The notes under the pieces are model-generated. The model was given only the letters and a program-made list of their open reading frames with translations. It did no database searches and was not told the DNA's origin. A program made the translations under genes and the position numbers. A DNA stretch of 64,000 nt from Pseudoscleropodium purum. Its lineage: Eukaryota; Streptophyta; Bryopsida; Hypnales; Brachytheciaceae. The stretch is taken from contig OZ017796.1 in assembly GCA_963969395.1 (NCBI GenBank), positions 5,086,501 to 5,150,500 on the forward strand, in the 5' to 3' direction. This document shows, one piece after another, positions 33,595 to 45,535 of the stretch (the first letter of the stretch is position 1; each line of letters opens with the position of its first letter).

Positions 33595-36000
33595 GCACAT
33601 ATTCCCAGATCTCCTAAGCTTGTGAAAACTAGTAGAATCAATGCAGAAGAGTTTCCTCTATGTTCATGTTGCAGCAATTGCATTTTACATCAATATTTGG
33701 GTTGATACGGGCTCTTCATACATGCACCGCTACCGCATTGTGCCATACCGACCACGTGAAAGCTGATTCTTTCTGTGAGTGAGTCTTATGCCATAAGTCT
33801 TTCCAGTTAGGTGAGAAATCCATTGGAAGATGACCTGACTACTTCGAAGGGATGGACCTTTTGAGTTGGCGGTTCCCTGTAAGAATCTGCCTTCCCAACG
33901 CAGTTGTATACGACATATATTGATTACCATCAGGCCAGCTCCATCTTGAAGGATCAAAGGTCAGCGACTGAATGGCTCCAGCAAAATACAGGGTTGGGGT
34001 TGAACCTGAACCTTTAGCGATCTGGAGAATTCGAACTCTTCTAACGTAACCCTGTTAACTCTCCCTTAAATCTGACTGCCAGATGATTGAAAGCTGTCTG
34101 GAATAAGTTCCAATCATAGCTGTGTCGTTCGTTGGGGGCAGAAGGAAATTCTGGACTTGTGTCGAAGGAATTCTAAATTGCGGACTTTTGCTTTTCCATG
34201 TGATGGTGGGCAGTTCGTCTTGCATGTCTCCGAAGATGCCTAGCCATTGGCCATCTTGCACAATGTCATATTGTCTGGTGAGATAGACCAGCCATTCATG
34301 GGGTATATGCGAGATCAAATATCTCCACTTCCCCTGTTCATTGTCTGAGAGGTTGAAACTTCCTGCAACATCATCCCAAGTCCGAAAATCTTGCAAGTCT
34401 TGTCCCACAGGTCAACTATGGGTCTGAGACCTATTCGAGCTAACTCCCGGGCCCTGGTTACAGTAAATTGGAAGTTGGATCCGATGAATCTAGATGTCCA
34501 CCAAAGGTTAGTGGTAAGTACCTCGTCTGCGTTCGTCGGTGGTAACGGTTCGATGTGTTGAACGAGTTTTTTCCATGCAATTGTCACGCTGTTTCAAACG
34601 CGAGAACCTCGAGACACAGATGCCTTGTTTACCATGAGCAAAATCGGTGATGAGTATCAAAACCCGCCTTTAGGATCTGGCTTCATTCGAAGTATCCTGT
34701 ATCTGAGCAAAGTTTTCAGGTTCGAGATCCCCGGCTCGATTGCGAACAGTATCCATTTGGCTAGGAGGGTCGTGAGTGAGACTTCCGGGTCAAGTAACTT
34801 GAGACCTCCTAGATCCTTTGTGAGGCAGCAATTGTCCCAGTTTACTCTTGGTGTTGCCGTATGTTCTGATCCACTCCATTGGTAGTTTCTGAGACTTGCC
34901 CGAATTGAGCGTAATGCTTGAAGGGAAACACTCCAAATCACGATGAAGTAGTACAAGGTTGAGAGTAGTATGGCGTTGATTATCGTCACTCTGCCGGCTA
35001 GGGATAGATGCTGTGTAGTCCAGTATTGAAGCTTCTTCTTAATTTTCTGTTACAGAAAATCGTCTACATCGACAGTCTCCAACGTGATCCCAAAAGGTGC
35101 TCCGAGCAGCGTGGTAATGGAACCTGTAGGTGCCCAAATTAGGTGGAACTGCTCTGTCCATGCCGGTCTCTCAAGCTTGGAGAACCAATAACCTGTACTT
35201 TTGACCCAATTGATGGTTAGATCGGACGCCAGGCCAAATTTTTTAAGTAATAATATTGAGTTTCGAAGGAAAAGCTCTGTTCCTGTAAAAGATATCCCAG
35301 TATCGTCAGCATACTGTGAGACTAATTGGTATGAATCACTATCGGGTAGCTGAATACCCTGTATTCGACCCATCTTCTATTCTACAGCGGCAGCCATATT
35401 GAGAGCCTCCCCTACTAATAAGAAAAGGTAAGGCGTATGGCAAAAGATTTAGTACCTGAACCATTCAGAAAGATATTTGCTGATGCATCTTGAAGAAGCA
35501 ACTTTACCAGATGTGAGAAGGAATGGGGTATACCTATATGGTACAAGACCTGGAACAGGAAATCCCACGATACAACATCAAACGCTTTTGTGAAATCTAA
35601 CTTCAAGAAGATGAGATCCTGGTTGGATTCCTTAACCCACTCTACCGTTTCATGTTGCAAGAGAATATTAGCCAGGATGTGTCTAGAGGGCAGGAACGCT
35701 GATTGTTCCGGGTTGATGACGTCTTTCAGGATGTACTGAAGTCGTATCTGTAAAGCTTTCGCGAGTATCTTGTAAGAGACGTTTAATAGCGTTATTGGCC
35801 TCCAGTTCGATAGATTGGAAGGCTCCCCAGACTTGAAAAGTAAAACAGTAGTACCGGAGTTCATACCAGTGGGTAGCCGACCTTGCCTTACTGCTTCCTG
35901 TAGCATTACGGTGAACTCCTCTCCTAGCATATCCCAGAATCGGCAGAAAAATTCAGTTGTGATTCCATCTGGGCCTGGGCTCCTTCCTTTCGCCATCTGT
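33595..36000 (-). mobile_element. L1-type LINE, 5'-truncated, decayed
   Basis: A non-LTR retrotransposon relic read on the minus strand. It starts abruptly at about 36000 with AKGRSPGPDGITTEFF and continues through NWRPITLLNVSYKILAKAL and QSAFLPSRHI, LDFTKAFDVVSWDFL (first catalytic Asp), QYADDTG (YADD catalytic pair, near 35310) and GGLKLLDP (near 34800). A C-terminal zf-RVT-like region has CNCCNM (near 33680). The reverse transcriptase fingers and palm are present; the endonuclease and first ORF are missing, as expected from 5' truncation during target-primed insertion. Several frameshifts and stops inactivate it. CpG content is still fairly high, so it is younger than the region's other relics. 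Confidence 0.85.
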
Positions 36001-37720
36001 TCACTTTTTTCACTCTTACTTTCGCCAATAATTCGCTTTTTTCACTCTTACTCGGTTTTCGCATTAATTGCTTTCGAGAATATTGATGCTCATGTTCATC
36101 TGTAACTGCGTCAGCATCAGCTGCGCTGTTACTTATTTGGCCTCAAAAGTCTTGCATTGGCAAAGAGACCGGTAGTACTAGGACTAAATCTACGACTGAA
36201 ATGAGAGAAATTTTAGTTACGAAACTAGTTCCGATCGAGAGCCTGGTAAGATCCTCTCGTTTTCTCTTTATGCACCACTCCTTTCTGCATGCTAGCAGCC
36301 AAAGGAATCTAATGGCCCCATATTCATTTTCTAATGCTAATTTTCCAGCATCTCCTGCGCAAGTGCGCTAGAACCTGTACGTAAGCCATAGTCAGGGTCA
36401 GAAAGGAGAGACGTCATTATGCAATCCCCATCGAGCAATTCACGTGGCCCTGGCCCCGCCTCATCCCGGCTTTGTTGCTGCCTGGACAAAGGCTTTCTTC
36501 CTCACCTGTACGCTTCGTTGTTGGTCTAAGTTATCATGGTCTTCAGATTTCTCCTCGGCAGAGACCGAGAGACATGGGGAGAGTTAAGAGTGTGATGACA
36601 AGTTCAATTCGAAGAAAGAACGAAGGAAGGGTAGGAAGGAAACTGGGGGCCTTGCATTGCAGATGCAAGTATTGGGGTGTTTTCAGTCTGCTCGTTTCTG
36701 GGAGCAGGATTCCAGGATTTGCCACATGACTGCATCCTGATTATCGGCTAATTAAAGAGCAGATTGCGTGTCCTAGCCTCCCGCCAGGATTCTTACTTGT
36801 CCCAACTTCATTCCGAGAAGAAATTCTTTTTTCATGAACTTAACGTCTCTCAAATCCATGTAATTAAAAATTGCTTGATGACTCATGAACAATGCTTGAA
36901 TGATGACCTCTTCATGATAGAGTTTCCTATTGGAAGCTCTATGAGAAAACTTGCCGAATCCACAATCTTGTAGGTGTAGTTGCCCCCAAGTACAAGCTGA
37001 AATAACAACACACAATATATTCAAGGCCAGGAAACGAATCAACCATCGCACTGGAATCAATCAGCAATCGGTTGTGTGAGAAGCAATCATGGCTTCCGGG
37101 GACGAAGACGTGCAATTTGTTAGATAGATGAGAATGAGCTTGTCACCAAAACCCAAGCTAGGTCCCAGACAGGTTTCAAAATGACTTCAGTACATACTAG
37201 CAAATGAACCTTTGTTACCGTTTGCTTTTCTGTTCTCTCTTGAAAAGATTTCAGCAATGCCCTCGGGACTTTTTGATGTAGCTAGACAACAGGTTGAAGA
37301 GCTCCTACTGGGCTTCTTAACGAGCTCAAATTCAATTCGGTCTTCTTCATCTTCTCCCCGTGAGGTACTTTGGTGGTTTTTAAAAAATGAATGAAGGATG
37401 ACTAGCTTGGGGATTAAGATGAAGTAGAATAGCTAGACCACGCAAACCCTGCGAAGTACGTGCAAGCGCTAGCTCTTGTACGTCCATATGAAGAAGAGAA
37501 GTTCGAAGAGGCGTGTGAGGAGGAGCATGCTCGTGCAACAAACAGGGGAGAGGGAAAAGAGATTCCTGTGCCTTCGTTGACAACGGAGAAGATGATAAAC
37601 TCTGGGTGGGTTCGAGCCCTCTGGGCAGATGGAGCTGGGTAAGAGTGGAGTACTGTGAAGGGCAGCTTGTCCAGGCAGCGACAAAGCCGGAATGAGGCGG
37701 GCCCTAGACCACTTGAATTG
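36001..37720. other. Upstream region of the P450, no gene supported
   Basis: Between the LINE and the P450 promoter. It has no recognised coding exon or element. A short direct repeat (TTCACTCTTACT, twice within 36005-36055) lies next to the LINE break. GC content is higher than the AT-rich filler elsewhere. Confidence 0.45.
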
Positions 37721-37723
37721 CTC

Positions 37724-37846
37724 GATGGGGGCCGTGTGCGAAACGTCTCGCGTCAGAGGCTGAAGATGGGGGCCGTGTGCGAAACGTCTCGCGTCAGAGG
37801 CTGAAGATGGGGACCGTGTGCGAAACGTCTCGCGTCAGAGGCTGAA
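37724..37846. repeat. Three perfect-phase 41 bp tandem units upstream of the P450
   Basis: Units at 37724-37764, 37765-37805 and 37806-37846 differ by about one base. Each holds GAAACGTCTCGCGTCAGAGG, so each carries an ACGT core and, on the other strand, TGACG eight bases away (TGACGCGAGACGT). These are cores recognised by plant bZIP/TGA factors. The array ends about 147 bases upstream of the TATA box. Near identity and intact CpGs mean recent expansion. A role in P450 expression is inference. Confidence 0.85.
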
Positions 37847-37992
37847 GAGGAAAGGGACTCTAGATTGACACGTTTGAAAAGCGTGCATACGACCTTTACT
37901 TACAAATCTCACCGCATCTTACCTCATACATACGATCACAACAAACTTTCTGTACGCCACCCACACCGAGAAGAAGTAACAAGCAGCGAGCT

Positions 37993-38002
37993 AGTATATA
38001 TG
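37993..38002 (+). promoter_or_regulatory. TATA box of the P450 gene
   Basis: AGTATATATG stands about 70 bases before ATG 38069. This implies a transcription start near 38025-38035 and a short leader. It also rules out the further-upstream ATG at 37865, which would lie before the promoter. Confidence 0.65.
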
Positions 38003-38068
38003 TTCCCCAAGCATGCTCTGGAGTTTGTGAGATTCTCGTGCTCGCTGGAAGGTGACGCAACAGAATCT

Positions 38069-39995
38069 ATGGCGATGGAGTCTCTTCGAGAATCGTGGGG
38101 CAATGCCTCGGAGTCATGGTGGGCTGTGGCGATGATGGTGACGACACTTGCGACTCTTTTGTGGTTTGTGATGAACCTCCGAAGTGAAAGAGCGAAATTG
38201 CCGCCAGGGCCGAGGCCGCTGCCATTGATTGGAAATTTGCACCAGTACGGCGAACTTCCTCATCAAACTCTCTGGCATATGTCGGAGAAATTCGGGCCCA
38301 TCATGTACCTGCGCATGGGCGCAAACCCTATGGTGATCGCTTCCACGGCCGATGCGGCCCAGGAGTTTTTGAAGGTGCAGGATAAGTCATGGGCGAGTCG
38401 CCCGCAAACGAGCGCGGCGGGGAAAGTATTCTCCAACAACTTCCGGAACGTGGGGCTCGCGCCCTATGGCCCGCATTGGCGTCACATGCGGAAGATCTGC
38501 ATGCAGGAGCTTTTCACGCAGAAGCGGATGGACTCATTTCGGACGCCCCGCGGCGAGGAGTTTGGTCTGATGGTGAAGTCGATTTACGAAGACTCCTTGG
38601 AAGGAAAGAATGTTCCGCTGACGATGCAGGTGTCTCTCCTTGCTAACAACAACCTCACACGCATGCTGCTCGGCAAAAGGTGAGCTAGCGTTTGGGAATC
38701 ATCTTCTCAAACGGGCATTCTCGGGAGAAATTCAATTCTTTTCACAGCATGTCTTTGGGAATCATTCTCTCAAGAATTCTCTGCATTCATTCAATTTCTT
38801 CTTACATATATTTCTTTAGGAATCTTTCTCTCGGGAATTCACGGCACCCATTCAACTCGTTTTAATTACAGACATACATGTTATTGAGAATCATCCTATT
38901 GGGCATCCTCCACATTCATTCAATTCTGTTTACATCCATGCCTTTCGGTGCAATCCATTCCTTGTGCACCAACTGGTAGAAACTTTCTTTGCTGTGAATT
39001 GAAAAGTAATTTGTGCTGTGACTTGATGTTTATGGGACAGATTGTTTGGGACGAACCAAGCTGGTCAGGTGGAGGCTCACCGGCTGAAGCAGCTCAACTT
39101 CGAGATTTTTACCCTCTTCAGCACCATGAACGTGGGCGACTGCTTCCCCTGGTTGAAATGGACCACCCACCTTACCGGCTACGTCCGCCACTTGCACAAA
39201 GTGCAAAAAGATATGGACGCCTTCTTTCAGGAGTTTCTGGACGTGAAGAAGAATGGCACTCCCACGGACGCCTCCCGTGGGGAAGATCTAGTGGATGTCC
39301 TCCTCACGCAGCCTTCCGAGAGTGGCGATGGCCGTCTGGATGATGATGCCATCAAGGGCGTCATCACGGACATGCTCTTGGCCGGCTCCGATACCTCCTC
39401 CAACACAGTGGAATGGGCGATTGCGGCTCTCGTGCGACATCCCCACGTCCTTTGCAAGCTCCAAGCCGAGCTCGACGCCGTGGTCGGTAGCACGCGAATC
39501 GTCACGGAAACCGACCTCTTGAGCTTGCCGTACCTCCAGGCCGTAGTGAAGGAGACGTTCCGACTCTTCCCGCCTGCGCCGCTCAGCATGCCCCACACAT
39601 CAACGGAGTCGACCTCCGTTTGGGGATACGAGCTTCCCACAAAGACTACCCTTTTAGTGAACATTTATGCAATTCATCGTGATCCCGGCATGTGGGAGCG
39701 ACCTCTGGAGTTTGATCCGGAGAGGTTTGTATTGCACCCGGAGATTGATATGAGAGGGAACCACTTCGGGCTCATTCCATTTGGAGCAGGACGCAGGCAG
39801 TGCCCTGGGATGTCGTTGGGCCTTCTGTTTGTGCAAATGGGGGTCGCACGACTAGTGCAAGCATTTGATTTTGGGTTGCCGGATGGGATGGTGGCTGAGG
39901 AGCTGGATATGTCGGAGTTGTTTAATCTTGGTATGCCGCGGAAGGTGCCACTGGTGGTGGTAGCGAAGCCGCGGTTGCCAAAGCATTTGTATTGA
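38069..39995 (+). CDS. Cytochrome P450, A-type (CYP71 clan)
   Basis: Two exons, 38069-38679 and 39041-39995, joined across a 361 bp GT...AG intron (AAAAG/GTGAGC; TGGGACAG/ATTG), give 521 residues, normal for the family. In order: N-terminal membrane anchor (about 17-37), proline hinge PPGPRP (45-50), I-helix AGSDTS (318-323), K-helix ETFR (375-378), FDPERF (428-433), haem loop PFGAGRRQCPG (450-460) with Cys458 as the iron ligand. It should be an ER-anchored, NADPH-reductase-dependent monooxygenase of specialised metabolism. The I-helix and haem loop resemble flavonoid hydroxylase-type and related families, but I cannot name family or substrate. ATGGCGATGG at 38069 is a good start context; Met3 is an alternative. 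No stops or frameshifts; GC far above its flanks. Confidence 0.93.
38692..38945 (+). repeat. Four degenerate ~63 bp tandem units inside the P450 intron
   Basis: Units begin near 38692, 38755, 38816 and 38884. Each reads roughly TTGGGAATCATTCTCTC, then a GCATTC segment, ATTCAATTC and a T-rich end with ACATnnATG. They make up most of the 361 bp intron. Confidence 0.7.
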
Positions 39996-40280
39996 AGTGG
40001 AGCCTCCATAGCTTAGCCATGTGAGGGTGCATTCTGCACAAGAGCAAGCGCTTGGGCTAGCCCAGAATGGTGCGTTATGAAGCATGACCCCTTAAAGGAG
40101 GTTGTCACTATTCATGTGGCAAAAGTATAGAGAGGACCTAAAAGTACAAGTAGCTTTCGTTAGAGCATAGTGTGTCTTTTTTTGTAGCCTTGTAAGAATG
40201 ATAGGAGAGTATGTTATCAAATTTGCATAATTTTTAAGTAATTGACAAATTATAAAAGATTTTCTTGTACTCAATTTTGC

Positions 40281-40286
40281 AATAAA
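40281..40286 (+). terminator. Candidate polyadenylation signal of the P450
   Basis: AATAAA in an A/T-rich context about 285 bases after the stop codon. It is a reasonable 3'-UTR length for a plant gene, though plant signals are loose and other sites are possible. Confidence 0.4.
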
Positions 40287-40309
40287 AGAATTAAAAAACA
40301 ATAGACCTA

Positions 40310-42905
40310 ATTGTGGTTCCTACCTCTATTAGGAGTTAAGAATAGTTCCTTGATGTTCCATATTAGGGATTAAGAATAGTTCCCTAATGTTCCTACAACA
40401 GAATTGCCTCTCCTTGCAGAATTGTCCCTCCTTGCTTATTTTGCACTCTAAATTACCCTTGGAAAGGCTTGAATTGGCAATGACCCCTCTTAATGGAATC
40501 AATGTTGTTTCTCCAATTGCAAGCCTAGATTTTATTCTAGAAATGTTTATATTATGGACTTAATGGGTTGCAAACAAAATGAAAAAGTTATTCTAAGATC
40601 AATGTTCTAAAGGGTTTGAATCAATGCTAGAGGAAACTTAAGAATCTCCTTAACTATGTTTACCAAGCATTAGCAAATTTTTCATAGTTTTAGATTTATC
40701 CCCTAAGTTGTCCCAATATTCCATGCACACTTTCTAAACCTTGGAAATTGCCTAACACCTCATTCCCTTTTGATTGATTGGGAGATATCTCCAACTTTAA
40801 AGGTGTGAGCATTGTTGTCATTGAATCATGTCTAAAACTATTACAAAATATTGTTCCCATTACTATTCTAAGATTCTATGGGCATTTGATAGGAGATATC
40901 TATCCTTGTCTAATAATGACCCCTTTATTCTCGTTATTGATAGTAGGCATATTGCAAAGGTGTCATGATGTGGAATAAATATGCACTTGTCATATTAATG
41001 AGGCAATTGAAAATGAAGTTTAAAAATTCCATATCAATGTGTTTCAAAGTTTAAATAAAGAATGATCATATTCCAACACTAAATACATGTGATACAACAA
41101 TATTAGCATGTGACTATGTGAGTCTAGAGTGGTGAACTTATGAACTGCAAGCCTAGAGCTTGTGAGTCTAGAGCTTCTAAAACCTTTTCTAAAAATCTTC
41201 CTCCTCATTTATTTTCCAAAATATATATATATAAATTGAAAAAATAAATAAATTACTATGTATAATAAGTTTTTGGACTTGTGACTACTAACCCTATGAC
41301 CATGAATTTTTTTTAAATTTAGGCTTTGGTAATTGCTAATTCCAATAAGAAAGACTTTCAAACTTCAATGCATAGTTAAACACTTAGTTTAGCCACTACA
41401 CTTCTATTCACTACACAATTACAAATTTTAATAGAACACAATATAATTAGTTGAGCAAATAATACTTACAAAACAAAAGGTAGGTTTTACCTGGACTCCA
41501 CTACAGTTGCTTTAGATCAATTCTTAACAATAAATCCATTATAGTGACTATGCCCAAGGGCATAATTTGATGCCATGTGGAATTCAAACCCGAGCCATCA
41601 CACTATTGTCTCACACACTTCTCTCAAATATATTCCAACCTAAAGAAGTGACCTCTTCTAGTAAAAACAAAACTATAGCATTATAGGTTTTTTGAAGTCA
41701 CTCGAGGGTTGTAAGTTCCCAAGCTGTTTCCATCCAAAGGCCCTTATTGATTGTAATTATAGAAACGAGTCCTACATGGAGTGGAGACTACCACGTCAAG
41801 CGATTGGTGAGCCAAGGGAAATCATCCTCCATTCATCATATAGACTGGATCCTATATTCAAAGAACAGAAGTTGGTAAATAGAACAAAAAAGTTGTGTCT
41901 CAAGAATGTTATGGTTGTTTGTGGGTATGGCCATCGTTCTATAGGAAAAATTGGTGGAAATGACACAACGTGGCAAACTTGGTCTTTGGACCGCCAATCA
42001 TTTTCGAGTAGTCCTAAATTCACTCTAACTCTTGGGAACCGAGTACTCCAACTACTATTCAAAAGAGTGCCCCAGGCCACCAAGTTGAAACAGCCCTCCA
42101 CAACCTTCAATTCTCCTTTAATGAATACAAAAAATGTCCTTCCAAAAAATGGGGAAAAAATGAAAAAAAAGAATGAAATAAAGAATGGAAAGTAAAATAA
42201 AAGAAAGGGATAAATTGGGAATAAATAAAAGATGACATTAGAAAAATGAAAAAAATGGGAAAAAGTGGAAAAAAGAAGGGAAAAAAATTAGAAAGGAAAT
42301 TAAAAAAGAAATTTCAATTTTATATTTAGATATATGTTAGTAGATTAGGGTTCACATTGTAGTTCTTTGTAATTCATACCTTCTTACTTCAAAACATTTC
42401 ATTGATGAGACATAATCCCATATTTCTTAAATGCATAAACAATTTCTACTACAAAACTTGAAATCATTTCAATTGTAAGAATTGTAAATTAATGTAATAC
42501 AAATAAAAAAACATAAAAAATATACCTATATTTATTCAAAAATACTAATGATCCTTACTTGCACTAGAAGATGCTTCAATTCATTCAAGTTATATTTTAG
42601 TGTATGAATAAATTTGTCATCATGAATGTTGATTTTGCAAAAGTACATGTACAAATAATAAAAGTGTTTGCAATTCATGTATTGGTGACAACCTTCTATA
42701 AACATCCTATCCTCAAAATCTTAGAGATAAAATAAATAATCTCTAAAAATTATAAACAAAACAAGTTAATGGAAAATTTCACCTAAAAAGATTCTTTGAT
42801 GTTTAAATTGTTAGAAAATAGTGAAAACATTCAAAGAAACTAAGGCAAAAATAGATCATTTCTAAAAACTTTAAAGAGATGAAATCCAATTAACATTAAC
42901 AAATA
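40310..42905. other. Intergenic; no gene supported
   Basis: Includes a 167-codon plus frame (41692-42195) ending in a Lys-rich, A-rich low-complexity tail. It has no recognised domain and is not called. On the minus strand near 41580, GGTTTGAATTCC resembles a polymerase III B box (possible SINE remnant), without a clear A box. Confidence 0.45.
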
Positions 42906-42910
42906 GTAAT

Positions 42911-43602
42911 TACCGAACAACAAGAAGGACTAGCGAGATAGCCGACAAATTGCTAGAGAGCATGGACTTCTTCGGCATGCCAAAAAGCATGGATGACGTC
43001 GACTTAGAGATTAATGAAGATAGGACTACGTTGACCCTTTCTATGCAAGTTGGCCAAGGTACTGCCTGAGTTAGCAGCCTCCTCGATCTTCTAACTATCG
43101 ATGACAACAAATCACCAAGTCCACCACTAAAAGCAAGCATTCGTCTTGGAGTTACATAACATGTCTTAAGCTCATCAAAAACTATGGAAACTTCATCTCA
43201 ACAGCATCCTTGGAACATGGAAGTAAAGGAGAAAAGCTTGTCTAGGCATTCTTTAATTGCTAAAGCCACTTGAGCGACTAGGGATGCTCTGGCAGAGCAT
43301 TTATATGACATAGCAAATGTTGGCCAACACCTAGAAGAAGCAAAAATTAACATTCATAAGAAACAATTCAAGGAACAGATGAAGTGCAAATGTGACAAAA
43401 ACAAGCACTTCAAGGAAAACGCTTGTATTATGAATGAAAATGCAAAATTATCGATTGAAAAACAAGGAAAAGTGGTGAAATGTCTCTATTGCATGTCTGA
43501 TGTTATGGCTGATGCTCTGATTTTGCGATGTCCGCCCTCCCCCATGAAGAAGTCTATACAAGGAACATCTTTGCAATGTAGTGACGACATTGAAGAATAG
43601 GA
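42911..43602 (+). pseudogene. Decayed reading frame, unknown protein
   Basis: One frame holds for about 230 codons with three internal stops (TGA, TAA, TGA). It includes SEIADKLLESMDFFGMPK, then LAEHLYDIANVGQHLEEAK (helical, coiled-coil-like), a Lys/Cys-rich stretch (CKCDKNKHFKENACIM) and ADALILRCPPSP. No domain recognised. It is convergent with the Harbinger transposase about 0.7 kb away. PIF/Harbinger elements carry a second, Myb-like ORF, so this could be the end of such a protein, but no Myb motif is visible. Confidence 0.4.
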
Positions 43603-44289
43603 GAATTCCCTAGCAATGGAAGTTCCGTGAATACAACAACTCCGTTGACTGCTTTTGTTCCTAGAGGAGGCACAATTCTATACATATGAAAAATGCGACC
43701 TTAAATAACCTGCTACACAGACTGGTCACTTTTACTTCAATGTTGTTTGCTACATAGTTACAACATGCTTTTGGGGTTGCTATTTACTAAGCTTAAGATG
43801 TAGTTCTCCACAAGAATTTCCATAGTTAGGTGTAGCCCAATTGCTAGACATCATCAACTATTCAGTCATTTTGATGCATCTGTTGCGTTTGAATAGCGAG
43901 CACCTTTTCTATTTGAAAAATTACAAAAAAAATGAAAAACAATTTTGAAAGCCGCTTCTTTTTTGTTTAGTACATTGTTCTTGAATCAAAGTAGTCCTTT
44001 CTTTATCCTCGCCAAAGACAGCTTGTCTTCTAGGCAAACTGCTATGGCATTGCACATTGAAACTAAACAGAGAGGGAGAACTCACATTCAATACTAAACC
44101 AACACTCCTTGCTGCAAGGAGAAGAAGACTTCCATTTCTCTTCTTTTCAATTGACCCTATGCTGCTTCCACTAGTTCAACGTGGCCTGCTTCTAATTTGG
44201 CAACAATAGCATCACTTTGAGGCACATTCCTCTATGCAACCTCCACTTGCAGGATGTGCAGTAGAGGTTGCACATCTTCATACATCTAC

Positions 44290-45448
44290 TGCAATAAGAT
44301 GTTGTAAAAGTATTCCACAGCACATACCTACATCTGGCTAGAATGTCACGTGCATCTCTAATCTCATCAATAATTTCCAAAAAGGTTGTTCCAATAGAGC
44401 AAATGCATTCTCAACAATGGCTTTTCCTCTACTTAATTGTTTGTTGAAGAATGACTCACTAAGCAACAAATTTATATTTTGCCAATGTCGCACTATGAGC
44501 CAAGGAAGTAGTGGAAAGCCTATGTCACCAAAAAAGTAAGGAGCAAAACCATGGAAGGACAAGGAATTGTCCCAAAGTGTATGTTGTTGAACCTTGTGGT
44601 ACAACGCCAATCGTTGCAATATACGTGCATCATTTGTAGCTCCCAGTATACCGACCTTGATGTTAAGAAATCATTTCACGTTGTCTACAATTGCAACACA
44701 GGCTATGGTGTACCCTCCAGATTCAAAGTAATAATAATTTGCAGCATCAAAACGAGGTTTTGAAATAGAAAAGTGTGTTCCATCAATGGCACCCACTACA
44801 CCAAGAAGTCTACAAAGTTGTTGGAAAGCAAATTCAATGGAAGTGCACTTTTTTTACGTCGGACACGTTAACTTATTCTTCAGTATATCATTAATTGCAT
44901 GGATGACCTCCCGAAGCATTATAGAGACCATGCTCCATCCCATAGCAAAGAGTTTGCTACAAATAAGCAAACTAGTGCCATCGCATAGTTTGAAAAGGGT
45001 GCAAGCAAGATGTACAATTATTGGTATGGCCTGACGGTAATTGGTATCTCAATGGCAACTGGTAGGTGGTGTAAGCTGCATTAGGGACATGACAAAGCAC
45101 TTGGTCATGTAGAACATTTGGATCCATCGATTGTCGTCATACTCCTCCAATAAAAAATCTCATGAATCATGTCATACTACAAGGTTTCACCTAGAAGCCA
45201 AGGTCTTCATCAAAAAGTTGCAAAGAATTCCATAGGTGAAAGTATTACACCACCACCTAAGTTGTTGCTTCAGCGTCAAAAATGTCTTCTTCCAACAAAT
45301 TTGGAGTTATAGGAAGATCCCAATTAGCAGTTCCACTAGCATTGTCGATGTCCATGGTGTCTACAAGCATTTGATTGCGATTTAGGAGCAATAGTAAGAA
45401 GAGGTTCACAGCTAGGAGAACCTTGACGTTAGCATCTACAACATCCAT
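44290..45448 (-). pseudogene. PIF/Harbinger DDE transposase pseudogene
   Basis: Starts at ATG 45448 (MDVVDANVKV). After a frameshift near 45110 it reads RQAIPIIVHLACTLFKLCDG (helix-turn-helix region), LGVVGAIDGTHFSI (first catalytic Asp, near 44790), GATNDARILQRL (second Asp, near 44630), FGDIGFPLLPWL (near 44525), GKAIVENAFALLEQPFWKL (catalytic Glu, near 44400) and PDVGMCCGILLQHL (near 44310). This is the DDE order of the Harbinger nuclease. Three stops (TAA, TGA, TAG) and the frameshift inactivate it. Terminal inverted repeats and TTA/TAA-type duplications were not located. Confidence 0.85.
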
Positions 45449-45477
45449 CGCAGAAAATTGCTTATTTTTCCTAAATC

Positions 45478-45535
45478 ACAAAACCTTTTGCTCTGATGAC
45501 TCAACGCTCTGCCTTACGTGCTAACCACTCTATTT
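45478..45535 (-). mobile_element. tRNA-like A-box fragment (SINE head?)
   Basis: The minus strand reads GTGGTTAGCACGTAAGGCAG, resembling a tRNA D-arm/A box, followed by GAGCGTTGAGTCATCAGAGC. The expected B box is degenerate (GGTTTTGTGATTT). It is not a functional tRNA and lies just upstream of the Harbinger start codon. Confidence 0.3.

Noticed and set aside
37865..38068. N-terminal extension of the P450 frame from ATG 37865
   Set aside because: The TATA box at 37993-38002 lies inside it, the extra 68 residues have no P450 character, and ATG 38069 gives a normal length and membrane anchor.
41692..42195. 167-codon plus frame
   Set aside because: It has an A-rich Lys tail, no domain and no gene context.
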